Source: Streptomyces sp. NRRL S-1022
Lineage (GTDB): Bacteria; Actinomycetota; Actinomycetes; Streptomycetales; Streptomycetaceae
Direction of reading: 5' to 3'
Assembly: GCF_000720135.1 (NCBI RefSeq)
Contig: NZ_JOIU01000029.1
Span: 28,744 to 92,743 of the forward strand
DNA length: 64,000 nucleotides
Both the position numbers and the translations under genes were made by a program. A model generated the notes under the pieces. The model saw only the letters and a program-made list of their open reading frames with translations. It was not told where the DNA came from and did not search any database. Each line of letters opens with the position of its first letter. Position 1 is the stretch's first letter. This document shows positions 7,248 through 16,959 of this stretch, in pieces.

Positions 7248-9175
7248 TGGCCGGGCCCATGGGACGCATGATGGCCGGGGGCGGCCCCGACCAGCGCTCG
7301 ATGGACTTCAAGGGGTCGGGCAAACGGCTCGTCACCCAGTTCAAACCGGAACGGCTCACGATCTACGGCCTGCTGCTCTGCGTGCTCGTCAGCGTGGGCC
7401 TCAACGTGATCGGCCCGAAGATCCTCGGCCGGGCCACCGACCTGGTGTTCGCCGGCATCATCGGCCGGCGGATGCCGGACGGCGCCACCAAGCAGCAGGT
7501 GCTCGACTCCATGCGCGAGCGCGGCCAGGGCCGGATCGCGGACATGCTGAAGGGCACCGACTTCACGCCGGGCAAGGGCATCGACTTCGATGCCGTCGGC
7601 AGCGTCCTGCTGCTGGCGCTCGGCACGTTCCTGGTCGCCGGTCTGCTGATGGCGATCGCGACCCGGCTGGTGAACCGGGCCGTGAACCGCACGATGTACC
7701 GGCTGCGGGAGGACGTGCAGACGAAGCTGTCGCGGCTGCCGCTGTCGTACTTCGACAAGCGCCAGCGCGGTGAGGTGCTGTCCCGGGCGACGAACGACAT
7801 CGACAACGTCGGGCAGACGCTCCAGCAGTCGATGGGCCAGCTGATCAACTCGGTGCTGACCGTCATCGGCGTGCTGGCGATGATGTTCTGGGTGTCCTGG
7901 CTGCTGGCGCTGGTCGCGCTCGTGACCGTGCCGCTGTCGTTCGTGGTGGCCACCCGGGTCGGCAAGCGGTCGCAGCCGCACTTCGTGCAGCAGTGGCGCT
8001 CCACCGGCAAGCTGAACGCGCACATCGAGGAGATGTACACCGGGCACACCCTGGTGAAGGTGTTCGGCCGGCAGCAGGAGTCGGCGCAGCAGTTCGCCGA
8101 GCAGAACCAGGCGCTGTACGAGGCCGCGTTCAAGGCGCAGTTCAACAGCGGTGTCATGCAGCCGCTGATGATGTTCGTGTCGAACCTGAACTACGTGCTG
8201 GTGGCGGTCGTCGGCGGACTGCGGGTCGCGTCCGGCGCGCTGTCCATCGGTGACGTGCAGGCCTTCATCCAGTACTCGCGGCAGTTCTCGACGCCGCTGA
8301 CCCAGATCGCGTCGATGGCCAACCTGGTGCAGTCCGGTGTCGCCTCGGCCGAGCGGATCTTCGAACTCCTGGACGCGGAGGAGCAGGAGGCGGATCCGGT
8401 GCCGGGCGAGCGGCCGGAGGAACTGCGCGGCCGGGTGCGGCTGGAGCACGTGTCGTTCCGGTACGAGCCGGAGAAGCCGCTGATCGAGGATCTGTCGCTC
8501 ACGGTGGAACCGGGGCACACGGTGGCGATCGTCGGCCCGACCGGCGCGGGCAAGACCACGCTGGTCAACCTGTTGATGCGGTTCTACGACGTGTCGGGCG
8601 GCCGGATCACCCTCGACGGGGTCGACATCCGCGGCATGACCCGGGACGAACTCCGGTCCGGGATCGGCATGGTGCTCCAGGACACCTGGCTGTTCGGCGG
8701 CACCATCGCGGAGAACATCGCGTACGGCGCCTCGCGCGAGGTCACGCGCGGCGAGATCGAGGAGGCGGCACGGGCGGCGCACGCGGACCGCTTCATCCGT
8801 ACGCTGCCCGACGGGTACGACACCGTGATCGACGACGAGGGCACGGGCGTCAGCGCCGGTGAGAAGCAGCTGATCACCATCGCGCGGGCGTTCCTGTCCG
8901 ACCCGGTGATCCTGGTGCTGGACGAGGCGACGAGCTCGGTCGACACCCGTACCGAGGTGCTGATCCAGAAGGCGATGGCCAAACTGGCCGCGGGCCGCAC
9001 GTCGTTCGTGATCGCGCACCGGCTGTCGACCATCCGCGACGCCGACACCATCCTCGTGATGGAGAACGGCTCCATCGTGGAACAGGGCGCGCACGCCGAG
9101 CTGTTGGCGGCGGACGGAGCCTACGCCCGGCTGTACAAGGCGCAGTTCGCCCAGGCCGTGGCCGAGGTGGACTGA
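7247..9175 (+). CDS. ABC exporter half-transporter with catalytic Walker B
   Basis: The 642-residue partner of the preceding gene. An extended N-terminus rich in Gly/Met (MAGPMGRMMAGGG) leads into an exporter membrane domain and a nucleotide-binding domain with Walker A GPTGAGKTT near residue 430, intact Walker B LVLDEATSSVD and switch histidine IAHRLST. Its own signature motif is altered to VSAGEKQ. In a heterodimer, this Walker B pairs with the canonical SGGQ of the partner to form the active site, while the two altered motifs form the inactive site. An insertion of about 60 residues sits between the first two helices. A terminator lies immediately downstream. Confidence 0.9.
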   Translation: MAGPMGRMMAGGGPDQRSMDFKGSGKRLVTQFKPERLTIYGLLLCVLVSVGLNVIGPKILGRATDLVFAGIIGRRMPDGATKQQVLDSMRERGQGRIADMLKGTDFTPGKGIDFDAVGSVLLLALGTFLVAGLLMAIATRLVNRAVNRTMYRLREDVQTKLSRLPLSYFDKRQRGEVLSRATNDIDNVGQTLQQSMGQLINSVLTVIGVLAMMFWVSWLLALVALVTVPLSFVVATRVGKRSQPHFVQQWRSTGKLNAHIEEMYTGHTLVKVFGRQQESAQQFAEQNQALYEAAFKAQFNSGVMQPLMMFVSNLNYVLVAVVGGLRVASGALSIGDVQAFIQYSRQFSTPLTQIASMANLVQSGVASAERIFELLDAEEQEADPVPGERPEELRGRVRLEHVSFRYEPEKPLIEDLSLTVEPGHTVAIVGPTGAGKTTLVNLLMRFYDVSGGRITLDGVDIRGMTRDELRSGIGMVLQDTWLFGGTIAENIAYGASREVTRGEIEEAARAAHADRFIRTLPDGYDTVIDDEGTGVSAGEKQLITIARAFLSDPVILVLDEATSSVDTRTEVLIQKAMAKLAAGRTSFVIAHRLSTIRDADTILVMENGSIVEQGAHAELLAADGAYARLYKAQFAQAVAEVD

Positions 9176-9181
9176 ACGCCG

Positions 9182-9206
9182 GGGGCCGCCGCACGGCGGC
9201 GGCCCC
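9182..9206. terminator. Bidirectional terminator between ABC pair and hrdA
   Basis: An 11-bp perfect GC stem (9182-9192 with 9196-9206) and a three-base loop ACG. It fills the gap between the convergent ABC exporter and sigma-factor genes and abuts the hrdA stop codon. Confidence 0.75.
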
Positions 9207-10331
9207 TCAGTCCAGGTAACCCCTCAGCTGGTCCGCGAACGCGTGGTCGCGGAGCTTGTTGAGGGTCTTGGACTCGATCTGCCGTATCCGCTCCCGGGTC
9301 ACGCCGAAGATGCGGCCGATCTCCTCCAGTGTGCGCGGGCGGCCGTCGGCCAGGCCGTACCGGAGCTGGACGACCTTCCGCTCGCGCTCCCCCAGCGTGG
9401 ACAGCACGGCTTCCAGGTGCTCGCGCAGCAGCAGGAACGCGGCCGACTCCACGGGGCTCGCGGCGTCGCCGTCCTCGATGAGGTCACCGAGGGCGACGTC
9501 GTCCTCCTCGCCGACCGGGGCGTGCAGCGACACCGGTTCCTGGGCGAGGCGCAGCACCTCGCCGACCCGCTCGGGCGGCAGGTCCAGGTGGGCGCCGACC
9601 TCCTCGGCGGTCGGCTCGTAGCCGCGCTCCTGGAGCATCCGGCGCTGGACGCGGACGACCCGGTTGATCAGCTCCACGACGTGGACGGGGACGCGGATGG
9701 TGCGGGCCTGGTCGGCCAGCGCCCGGCTCATGGCCTGCCGGATCCACCAGGTGGCGTAGGTGGAGAACTTGTAGCCGCGCGCGTAGTCGAACTTCTCCAC
9801 GGCCCGGATGAGCCCGAGGTTTCCCTCCTGGACCAGGTCGAGCATGGTCAGCCCGCGGCCGACGTACCGTTTGGCCACGGAGACGACCAGCCGCAGGTTG
9901 GCCTCGATGAGCCGGCGCTTGGCGACGCGGCCCATGACGACGAGCCGGTCCAGGTCGAGCGCCAGCTCGCTGTCCAGGTCGGGGGTGCTGCCCAGCTTCT
10001 CCTCCGCGAACAGGCCGGCCTCCACGCGGCGGGCGAGTTCCACCTCCTCGGCGGCGGTGAGCAGCGGGATACGGCCGATCTCGCGCAGGTACTGGCGGAA
10101 CAGGTCGGCGGAGGGGCCGCCGGACTCGGCCCGGGCGGGGACCGGCACCTCGACGGGTTCCGCGGGTTCGTCCACGAGCGCGTCGGCGGGCGGTTCCGCC
10201 TCGGGATGCAGGGCGGCACGGCTCTGCGGGGGCACGGCCACGAGGACGTCCGTCTCCGCGTCCGGCTCGTCCGCGGTGGTGCTGGTGGCGCTGGTGCTGT
10301 CGGCGTTCTGGGTGAGGGTCCGGGTCTGCAC
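9207..10331 (-). CDS. hrdA: Group 1/2 sigma-70 factor, HrdA-like
   Basis: A 374-residue RNA polymerase sigma factor of the principal-sigma-like group. Regions are visible in order: 1.2 ([20 protein letters not shown]), region 2 with the core-binding [17 protein letters not shown] and the -10-recognition helix [14 protein letters not shown], region 3, and region 4.2 helix-turn-helix [19 protein letters not shown]. The first roughly 75 residues are an acidic, low-complexity extension. The GTG at 10329-10331 is chosen because GGAGG lies eight bases upstream. It lies next to dnaG, and the arrangement matches the hrdA locus of S. coelicolor from memory; hrdD is the alternative name. It presumably directs a subset of housekeeping-type promoters. 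Confidence 0.8.
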   Translation of the reverse strand: MQTRTLTQNADSTSATSTTADEPDAETDVLVAVPPQSRAALHPEAEPPADALVDEPAEPVEVPVPARAESGGPSADLFRQYLREIGRIPLLTAAEEVELARRVEAGLFAEEKLGSTPDLDSELALDLDRLVVMGRVAKRRLIEANLRLVVSVAKRYVGRGLTMLDLVQEGNLGLIRAVEKFDYARGYKFSTYATWWIRQAMSRALADQARTIRVPVHVVELINRVVRVQRRMLQERGYEPTAEEVGAHLDLPPERVGEVLRLAQEPVSLHAPVGEEDDVALGDLIEDGDAASPVESAAFLLLREHLEAVLSTLGERERKVVQLRYGLADGRPRTLEEIGRIFGVTRERIRQIESKTLNKLRDHAFADQLRGYLD

Positions 10332-10573
10332 GGGGGCGACCTCCAGGATGATCGCTGCTGAAGGTGAGCGGCAGCGTGCGCTCCGAGGCTCGGGCACCGC
10401 CCCCAGTGTGGAGTACGACACAACTCCGCCACGAGGGTCGTGCGGTGACTTTTTGCGTCCGTTCCGTCACCGGCCGGTGATGCGTCCCGGTGGACTATGC
10501 GACGGGCAACTGCGGGCCGTCCGGTCCGGGCGACGAGGTCGCGGCTTCAGGCGATCACCGCCCGCCGGCCCCG

Positions 10574-12478
10574 CTACAGCGCCTCCGCGCCCCGTACGCG
10601 CAGGGCCTGGTCGTACTGCTGGAGGACCCACAGTTCGTTCTGTACGGCGGCCAGCTGGGCGGGGTCGCCGGTGGTGGCCAGGCGGGTCATCTGGGACTGG
10701 ATGTCGCGGATGCGGCGCTCGACGGCGCGGCGGCGGATCTGGACGAGGACCGTACCGGCGTAGGTCTCGTCCACCGTGCGGCGCAGGATCGGTTCGACGG
10801 CCAGCTCGGTGACCATCGCGCGGACCGTGTCGTCCGGTGCGGCCTCGCGGACGCGGACCAGGTACTCCTGCGGGTCCGGGACGCCGTACTCGGCGCCGCC
10901 CGCCTCCGCGACGGCCCGGCGTACGGCCGCGTAGGGCGGGGCCGTGAACTCGTCCACGCCGTAGGCGTCGAAGGCCGGGGAGACCAGCTCGGGGCGCTGG
11001 AGGGCGAGTTTGAGCAGTTCGCGTTCGGCGGCGAAGACGGGGTTGCGCAGGGTCAGTGCCGGGCCGGAGCCGGCGGGGCGCGGCGCCTCGGTCCACTGGT
11101 GCTGGGCCTGCCGGGAGCGGCCCTGCTGCTGCGGGCCCTTGCCCTCGCGGTTCCAGCGGGCCAGCTGGGCGACCCGGCGGACGACGAACTGGGTGTCGAG
11201 GATGCCGAGCATGCCGGCCAGTTCGACGGCGACCTCGTGCTGGGCGCCGCTGTTCTTGATCTTGGCGACGACCGGGGCGGCCTCGTCGAGGGCGGCGGCC
11301 CGGCCGGCCGGGGTGTCCAGGTCGTACCGGCCCACGATCTGGCGGAGCGCGAACTCGAAGAGCGGGGTGCGGGGTTCGGCCAGGTCGGCGACCGCCTCGT
11401 CGCCCTTGGCCAGCCGCAGGTCGCAGGGGTCCATGCCGTCGGGCGCGATCGCGATGTAGGTCTCGGCGGCGAACTTCTGGTCGTCCTCGAAGGCGCGCAG
11501 CGCGGCCTTCTGCCCGGCCGAGTCACCGTCGAAGGTGAAGATCACGCGGGCCGAGCCGTTGTCCATCAGGAGGCGGCGGAGGATCTTGATGTGCTCGCCG
11601 CCGAAGGCCGTACCGCAGGTGGCGATGGCGGTGGTCACCCCGGCGAGGTGGCAGGCCATGACGTCCGTGTAGCCCTCGACCACCACCGCGCGGCTGGACT
11701 TGGCGATCTCCTTCTTCGCCAGGTCGATGCCGTACAGCACCTGGCTCTTCTTGTAGATCGCCGTGTCGGGCGTGTTGAGGTACTTGGGGCCGTTGTCCGC
11801 CTCGTACAGCTTGCGGGCGCCGAAGCCGACGACCTCGCCGCCGATGTCCCGGATGGGCCACATCAGGCGGCCCCGGAACCGGTCGATGGGTCCCCGGCGG
11901 CCCTCCTGGGACAGGCCGGAGAGGACCAGCTCCTTGTCGGTGAAGCCCTTGCCGCGCAGGTAGCGGGTGAGGTGGTCCCAGCCCTGGGGGCTGTAGCCGA
12001 CGCCGAAGTGGACGGCGGCGGCCTGGTCGAAGCCGCGCTCGGCGAGGAAGATCCGGCCGGTCTCGGCCTCGGGGCTGGTGGCCAGCTGCTCGGCGTACCA
12101 CTGCGCGGCGATCTTGTGGGCCTCGACCAGGCGGATGCGTTCGCCGCGCTGGTGCGCCGGGTTGTACCCGCCCTCCTCGTACCGCAGCGTGATGCCGGCC
12201 TGGGCTGCCAGCCGCTCGACCGCCTCCGAGAAGGAGAGGTGGTCCACCTTCATCACGAAGGTGATGGTGTCGCCGCCCTCCTGGCAGCCGAAGCAGTGGA
12301 AGAGTCCCTTGCTCGGGCTGACCTGGAAGGACGGCGACTTCTCGTCGTGGAACGGGCACAGCCCCTTGAGGTTGCCGCCGCCCGCGTTGCGCAGCTGGAG
12401 GTACTCGGAGACCACGGCGTCGATCGGGACCGCGTCCCGTACCGCCTTCACGTCCTCGTCGTTGATCCGTCCTGCCAC
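10574..12478 (-). CDS. dnaG: DNA primase
   Basis: A 634-residue primase that makes RNA primers for chromosomal replication. The N-terminal CHC2 zinc finger is complete (C41, H44, C62, C65 in CPFH and CFGC). The TOPRIM catalytic core shows VVVEGYTDVMA and the metal-binding FTFDGDSAGQKAA. The C-terminal part (about residues 440-634) is the DnaB-helicase-binding region and has a Gln-rich hinge (GKGPQQQGRSRQAQHQ). The ATG at 12476-12478 fits the MAGRINDEDVKAVRD start typical of actinobacteria. It lies upstream of hrdA on the same strand, a variant of the classic dnaG-sigma arrangement. Confidence 0.97.
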   Translation of the reverse strand: MAGRINDEDVKAVRDAVPIDAVVSEYLQLRNAGGGNLKGLCPFHDEKSPSFQVSPSKGLFHCFGCQEGGDTITFVMKVDHLSFSEAVERLAAQAGITLRYEEGGYNPAHQRGERIRLVEAHKIAAQWYAEQLATSPEAETGRIFLAERGFDQAAAVHFGVGYSPQGWDHLTRYLRGKGFTDKELVLSGLSQEGRRGPIDRFRGRLMWPIRDIGGEVVGFGARKLYEADNGPKYLNTPDTAIYKKSQVLYGIDLAKKEIAKSSRAVVVEGYTDVMACHLAGVTTAIATCGTAFGGEHIKILRRLLMDNGSARVIFTFDGDSAGQKAALRAFEDDQKFAAETYIAIAPDGMDPCDLRLAKGDEAVADLAEPRTPLFEFALRQIVGRYDLDTPAGRAAALDEAAPVVAKIKNSGAQHEVAVELAGMLGILDTQFVVRRVAQLARWNREGKGPQQQGRSRQAQHQWTEAPRPAGSGPALTLRNPVFAAERELLKLALQRPELVSPAFDAYGVDEFTAPPYAAVRRAVAEAGGAEYGVPDPQEYLVRVREAAPDDTVRAMVTELAVEPILRRTVDETYAGTVLVQIRRRAVERRIRDIQSQMTRLATTGDPAQLAAVQNELWVLQQYDQALRVRGAEAL

Positions 12479-12525
12479 GCGTGAATTCTACGGGGGCGCG
12501 GTGACAGTCCCGGTGCCCGCGGAGG

Positions 12526-13791
12526 TCAAGAGGTGAGGCTGCCGAGGGGGACGTGCGGGTCGGAGAGCGCCTCGACGTTCACCCGGGCCCGGGAACGGAT
12601 CAGATTCTGGATGTGCTCTGTGACATCCCACACGTTCACGTTCATCCCGGCCAGCACGCGTCCTTCCCGCACCCAGAACGCGATGAACTCCCGCTTCCCC
12701 GCGTCGCCGCGGATCACCACCTCGTCGTACGACCCCGGGGGCGCCCATCCGCTGTACTCCATGCCCAGGTCGTACTGGTCGGTGAAGAAGTACGGCACGC
12801 GGTCGTAGACGACCTCCTGGCCGAGCATCGCGCGCGCCGCCGCCGGGCCGCCGTTCAGGGCGTTCGCCCAGTGCTCCACCCGCAGCCGGGTGTCGAAGAG
12901 GCCCAGCGGGAAGGACGCCACGTCGCCGGCCGCGTGGATGTCGGGGTCGGAGGTGCGCAGCCGTTCGTCGACGACGATGCCGCCGCCGTGCGCCCGGTCG
13001 GCGGTCTCCAGCCCCGCCGCCTCGGCGAGGGCGATCCGCGGGGCGGCGCCGATCGCCGCGAGGACGTCGTGCGCCGGGTGCTCCTCGCCGTCGTCCGTGC
13101 GGGCCGCGAGGACCATGCCGTCCTGGCCGACGATCTCGGTGAGCCGCACCCCGAAGCGGAAGCGGACGCCGTGCTCGCGGTGCAGTTCGGCGAAGACGTT
13201 GCCCAGCTCGGGGCCGAGGACGCCGTACAGCGGGGTCGGCGCCGGTTCGATCACCGTGACCTCGGCGCCGTACTCGCGGGCCGCCGCCGCGACCTCCAGG
13301 CCGATCCAGCCGGCGCCCGCGATCACCAGGTGCCCGTTGTCCCGGCCGAGGTGGTGCAGGACGCCCTTGAGGCGCTCGGCGTGCGCGAGGCGGCGCAGGT
13401 GGTGGACGCCCGCCAGGTCGGTGCCGGGGATGTCCAGGCGGCGCGGCTCGGCGCCGGTGACCAGCAGCAGCTTGTCGTAGCGGACGAGCGTGCCGTCGTC
13501 GCCGAAGCGGACCGTCTTCGCCGCGCGGTCGATGCGGTCCACGGTCTGGCCGAGGTGCAGCTCGACGTCGTTGCGCGCGTACCAGGCCGGCTCGTGCACG
13601 AAGACGCTGTCGCGCTCCTCCTTGCCGAGCAGATAGCCCTTGGACAGCGGCGGGCGCTCGTAGGGGTGGTCGCGTTCGTCGCAGATCAGTATCACCCGGC
13701 CGCTGAAGCCCTCCGCCCGGAGCGTCTCGGCCGCCTTCGCACCGGCGAGACCGCCTCCGACGATGACGAATGTCTGATCCGCGTCGACCAC
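12526..13791 (-). CDS. NAD(P)/FAD-dependent oxidoreductase, ferredoxin reductase-like
   Basis: A 421-residue flavoprotein with an N-terminal FAD-binding GGGLAGAKAAETL, a second dinucleotide motif GAGWIGLEVAAAA near residue 160, and HAAGDVA (FAD ribityl contact) near 300. The layout is that of rubredoxin/ferredoxin reductases and the AIF family, which pass electrons from NAD(P)H to an iron-sulfur protein. The C-terminal reductase domain (about 330-400) is present. The GTG start at 13789-13791 follows AGGAGG by six bases. The partner ferredoxin is not encoded here. It lies 47 bases upstream of dnaG, but a shared function is not evident. Confidence 0.85.
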   Translation of the reverse strand: MVDADQTFVIVGGGLAGAKAAETLRAEGFSGRVILICDERDHPYERPPLSKGYLLGKEERDSVFVHEPAWYARNDVELHLGQTVDRIDRAAKTVRFGDDGTLVRYDKLLLVTGAEPRRLDIPGTDLAGVHHLRRLAHAERLKGVLHHLGRDNGHLVIAGAGWIGLEVAAAAREYGAEVTVIEPAPTPLYGVLGPELGNVFAELHREHGVRFRFGVRLTEIVGQDGMVLAARTDDGEEHPAHDVLAAIGAAPRIALAEAAGLETADRAHGGGIVVDERLRTSDPDIHAAGDVASFPLGLFDTRLRVEHWANALNGGPAAARAMLGQEVVYDRVPYFFTDQYDLGMEYSGWAPPGSYDEVVIRGDAGKREFIAFWVREGRVLAGMNVNVWDVTEHIQNLIRSRARVNVEALSDPHVPLGSLTS

Positions 13792-13894
13792 TTGATGCCT
13801 CCTCTAAGGGTGCCGCCACATGCGAGCGTCCCGCACGCAGCGTGATGCGGGAAGAGGGTGTGACCCGATCAGGCCACGGAGGGTCATGTTCCTC

Positions 13895-15169
13895 TCACAT
13901 ATGCCCCGTAAGTCTCGCGTGCAGCGTGAGCGCGGAGGCGTCGGTGAGGGAGGCGATCTGGTCCACGATCACCCGCTTGCGCGCCCGGTCGTCACCGGCC
14001 GCGTCGAACAGCGCCCGGAACTGGGGGTCGAGGCCGTCGGGCGCGCGGGCGGTCAGCGCCTCGGCCAGCTCGGCGACGATCACCCGCTGGTCGGCGCGCA
14101 GCCGCTCCTGCTCGTCCCGCTGCATCACGTAGCGGTCCGCGACCGCCTTGAGCACCGCGCACTCCATGCGGGTCTCACGGGGTACGACGAGTCCGGCGGC
14201 GTAGCGCGTGAGCCGGCCGGTCCCCCACACCGTGCGCGTGGCGGCCTCGGCGGCCAGGCAGAAGCGTCCGATGAGCTGGCTGGTGGCGTCCTTCAGCCGG
14301 GCCTGGGCGGCCGCGCTGCCGTCGTAGCCGTGCGGCCACCACTCCTCCTCCTGGAGGCGGTCCAGCGCGGCGGCGAGTTCGGCCGGGTCGGTGTCCGCGG
14401 GGACGTACCGGCCGACGGCGACCTGGAACACCGCCTGCCGTTCCGGCTCGGCGTGCAGGCAGTCGGGGTCGATGTGCCCGGCGTGCAGGCCGTCCTCGAC
14501 GTCGTGCACCGAGTAGGCGACGTCGTCGGACCAGTCCATGACCTGTGCCTCGAAGCAGGTGCGGGTGCCGGGGGCGTGGGCGCGGACCCAGTCGAACACC
14601 GGGCGGTCGTCCTCGTACACGCCGAACTTCCGCGAGTCCGGGTCGGCGGGGTGCGCGCCGCGCGGCCACGGGTACTTGGTGGCGGCGTCGAGGGTGGCGC
14701 GGGTGAGGTTCAGGCCGACTGAGCCGTCGTCGGTGAACCGTTTGGGCTCGATGCGGGTGAGGAGCCTGAGGGACTGGGCGTTGCCCTCGAAGCCGCCGCA
14801 GTCGTCGGCGAACTCGTTCAGCGCGGTCTCGCCGTTGTGGCCGAAGGGGGGATGACCGAGGTCGTGGGCGAGGCAGGCCGCCTCGACCAGGTCCGGGTCA
14901 CAGCCGAGGGCGGCGCCCAGCTCACGGCCGACCTGGGCGCATTCCAGGGAGTGGGTGAGGCGGGTGCGGGGGCTGGGGTCCCAGGCCTGGGGGTGCGTCC
15001 CCGGGGTGACCACCTGCGTCTTGCCCGCGAGGCGGCGCAGGGCGCCCGAGTGCAGGATGCGGGCGCGGTCGCGCTGGAAGGCGGTACGGCCGGGGCGTTT
15101 GTCGGGTTCGGGGACCCAGCGGTCGAGTGACGCCGGGTCGTATGCCGTGGCGAGTGCGGTGCCTTCCAT
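13895..15169 (-). CDS. dgt: Deoxyguanosinetriphosphate triphosphohydrolase (dGTPase)
   Basis: A 424-residue HD-superfamily enzyme that hydrolyses dGTP to deoxyguanosine and triphosphate. Motifs in order: [20 protein letters not shown] at the N-terminus, [14 protein letters not shown] (first metal histidine), and [16 protein letters not shown] (HD pair), then [14 protein letters not shown] further on (last aspartate). These match the short bacterial dGTPase-like group. The ATG at 15167-15169 lies 28 bases after the chelatase stop, so the two genes are probably cotranscribed. Confidence 0.93.
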   Translation of the reverse strand: MEGTALATAYDPASLDRWVPEPDKRPGRTAFQRDRARILHSGALRRLAGKTQVVTPGTHPQAWDPSPRTRLTHSLECAQVGRELGAALGCDPDLVEAACLAHDLGHPPFGHNGETALNEFADDCGGFEGNAQSLRLLTRIEPKRFTDDGSVGLNLTRATLDAATKYPWPRGAHPADPDSRKFGVYEDDRPVFDWVRAHAPGTRTCFEAQVMDWSDDVAYSVHDVEDGLHAGHIDPDCLHAEPERQAVFQVAVGRYVPADTDPAELAAALDRLQEEEWWPHGYDGSAAAQARLKDATSQLIGRFCLAAEAATRTVWGTGRLTRYAAGLVVPRETRMECAVLKAVADRYVMQRDEQERLRADQRVIVAELAEALTARAPDGLDPQFRALFDAAGDDRARKRVIVDQIASLTDASALTLHARLTGHM

Positions 15170-15197
15170 GGGTCGACACTAAGGCACCCCGCATCCC

Positions 15198-15986
15198 TCA
15201 GGCGGCTTCGGCCGCCGTCGCCCCCAGGCTCTGGTCGTAGCGGTGCAGAACCAGGCGGGCCATCGTGTCGTGGGCCCCCAGGGGGGCCGAGGCGATCCAC
15301 GGCGCCTCCGCGGCGCACCGGGTCGCGAAGCGGCCGGGAGCCGTGAAACAGGAAGCAACTGCCACGGTGTGGCGTCCCCGCGCCGCCAGGACGCGCAGCG
15401 CCGTCGCCACCGTCGGCGTCGCCGCCGAGGCGTACGCGGGGAGCACCGGGACGCCCAGCCGGGCGGACAGCAGGCGGGCCGTGCGACGGGTGTCGGCGGC
15501 CGAGTCGGGGTCGCGGGAACCGGCCGCGGCGAGGACGACCGCCGTCGAGCGGCGGGCGGTGTCGTCCGTCCCGGACGGCCAGCCGGCCTCGGCCAGGCGG
15601 GCGTGCAGGGCCTCGGCGAGCAGGGGGTGCGGGCCCAGCGGGGCGGCCAGGCGGGTGCGCGCGCGTGCGGCGCCGGCCATCTCCGGGATGTCCTGCTTGA
15701 CGTGGTAGCCGCGGCTGAGGAGCAGCGGGACGAGGACGGCGGGGGTGTCACCGAGCGCGGCGAGGGTGTCCGGGAGCAGGGGTTCGTTCAGCTCGATGTG
15801 CCCCAGGTGCACGGGGAGGCCGGGACGCAGCCCGCGGACCCGGGCCATGAGGGCCCGCACGGTGGTGAGCGCCCGCGGGTCGCGGCTGCCGTGGGCGACC
15901 AGCACGAGGGCGGGCGGGGCCGGGCGGCGGCGGCCGGGCGGGGAGAGGGGCCGGCCACTGGTGCGGGGTGGGGTGGACGCCGTCAT
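15198..15986 (-). CDS. Sirohydrochlorin chelatase (CbiX/SirB-like)
   Basis: A 262-residue chelatase of the CbiX/SirB class with two tandem half-domains. The first opens with LVLVAHGSRDPRA and has GHIELNEPLLPD and PLLLSRGYHVKQDIP; the second repeats VVLAAAGSRDP. These motifs hold the metal-insertion histidines. The protein inserts Fe2+ (for siroheme) or Co2+ into sirohydrochlorin. Because nitrate and nitrite reductase genes follow in this region and NirB needs siroheme, the iron role is favoured, but that is inferred from context. The N-terminal 25 residues are Pro/Arg-rich and may not be needed. Confidence 0.88.
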   Translation of the reverse strand: MTASTPPRTSGRPLSPPGRRRPAPPALVLVAHGSRDPRALTTVRALMARVRGLRPGLPVHLGHIELNEPLLPDTLAALGDTPAVLVPLLLSRGYHVKQDIPEMAGAARARTRLAAPLGPHPLLAEALHARLAEAGWPSGTDDTARRSTAVVLAAAGSRDPDSAADTRRTARLLSARLGVPVLPAYASAATPTVATALRVLAARGRHTVAVASCFTAPGRFATRCAAEAPWIASAPLGAHDTMARLVLHRYDQSLGATAAEAA

Positions 15987-16139
15987 GGAAGGATCCTGAC
16001 CGGAAGACGTTGCGGGCCCGTTGCGCGGCCGTCACGGGTATTTTCCGTGGGTTCACCGCGTACGGATGCACGGTGTGAGGCGAACCGGACCGCCCTCGTT
16101 CGGCGTCCTCCATGACCGGAGGCGATCAGGAGGGACCGT

Positions 16140-16817
16140 ATGAGGATCCGTCGACCGCGGTGGCCGCGCACGCGGGCCGGGCAGCGGCGGCTGGTACAGG
16201 CCGTGATGGCCGGGTGTGTGCTGGCGCTGCTGCCGGTGACCTGGCTGTACGTGTCCACGGCGGACCGGCTGCGGACGACGGCGGACGTCCCGCGCGCCGA
16301 TGTCGCGGTGGTGTTCGGGGCCGGGCTGTGGCAGGGCGAGCCGTCGCCGTACCTCGCGCACCGGCTGGACGCGGCGGCGAAGCTGTACCGGGCGGGGCGG
16401 ATCAAGGTGGTCCTGGTCACCGGGGACAACAGCCGCGAGGACTACGACGAGCCGGACGCCATGCGCGCGTACCTCACCCGGCACGGGGTGCCGGACGCGC
16501 GGATCGTCAGCGACTACGCCGGGTTCGACACCTGGGACTCCTGCGTCCGGGCCAGGAAGATCTTCGGTGTGGACCGGGCGGTGCTGATCAGCCAGGACTT
16601 CCACATCCGGCGGGCGGTGGCGCTGTGCGAGGCGGCGGGGGTGGACTCGTACGGCGTCGGGGTGGCCGCGAAACGCGACGTGACCTGGTACTACGGCGGG
16701 ACGCGCGAGGTGTTCGCGGCGGGCAAGGCGGCACTGGACGCGGTGTTCCGGCCGGACCCGCGGTTCCTGGGGCCGAAGGAGCCGGGGGTGGCACGGGCGC
16801 TGGCCGCCGGACGGTGA
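16140..16817 (+). CDS. SanA/YdcF-like DUF218 membrane protein
   Basis: A 225-residue protein with a single N-terminal membrane helix (VMAGCVLALLPVTWLYV) and an extracytoplasmic DUF218 domain. Landmarks are DVAVVFGAGLWQGEPSPYL, VVLVTGDNSREDYDEP, and VLISQDFHIRRAVALC, all typical of SanA (vancomycin high-temperature exclusion) proteins. The family is linked to cell-envelope integrity, but the biochemical reaction is not settled. The ATG at 16140 follows AGGAGG. It lies between the convergent or divergent neighbours without an obvious operon partner. Confidence 0.88.
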   Translation: MRIRRPRWPRTRAGQRRLVQAVMAGCVLALLPVTWLYVSTADRLRTTADVPRADVAVVFGAGLWQGEPSPYLAHRLDAAAKLYRAGRIKVVLVTGDNSREDYDEPDAMRAYLTRHGVPDARIVSDYAGFDTWDSCVRARKIFGVDRAVLISQDFHIRRAVALCEAAGVDSYGVGVAAKRDVTWYYGGTREVFAAGKAALDAVFRPDPRFLGPKEPGVARALAAGR

Positions 16818-16908
16818 CGGCGTGCGGAGACGGCGTGCGCCGGCGGTGTGCGCCGACCGTGGCCTCACGGCGGGCGGGGCGGCGCGGGGAGGTCGCCGTG
16901 CCGGGGGC

Positions 16909-16947
16909 GTAACCGGATGCGGCACGGGGCCGTAACACACCGGACGC
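16909..16947 (+). promoter_or_regulatory. Candidate GlnR half-sites upstream of nasA
   Basis: Two GTAAC elements at 16909-16913 and 16932-16936 are spaced 23 bp apart; the second continues as GTAAC-N6-GACGC, a partial match to the GlnR pattern GTnAC-N6-GAAAC. GlnR is the global nitrogen regulator of streptomycetes and commonly controls nitrate assimilation. Binding is inferred from sequence and context only. Confidence 0.4.
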
Positions 16948-16959
16948 ACGCTGGGCGGT

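Noticed and set aside
12479..12525. Operon link between dnaG and the upstream oxidoreductase
   Set aside because: Close spacing alone; no functional relation and no shared regulatory signal were seen.
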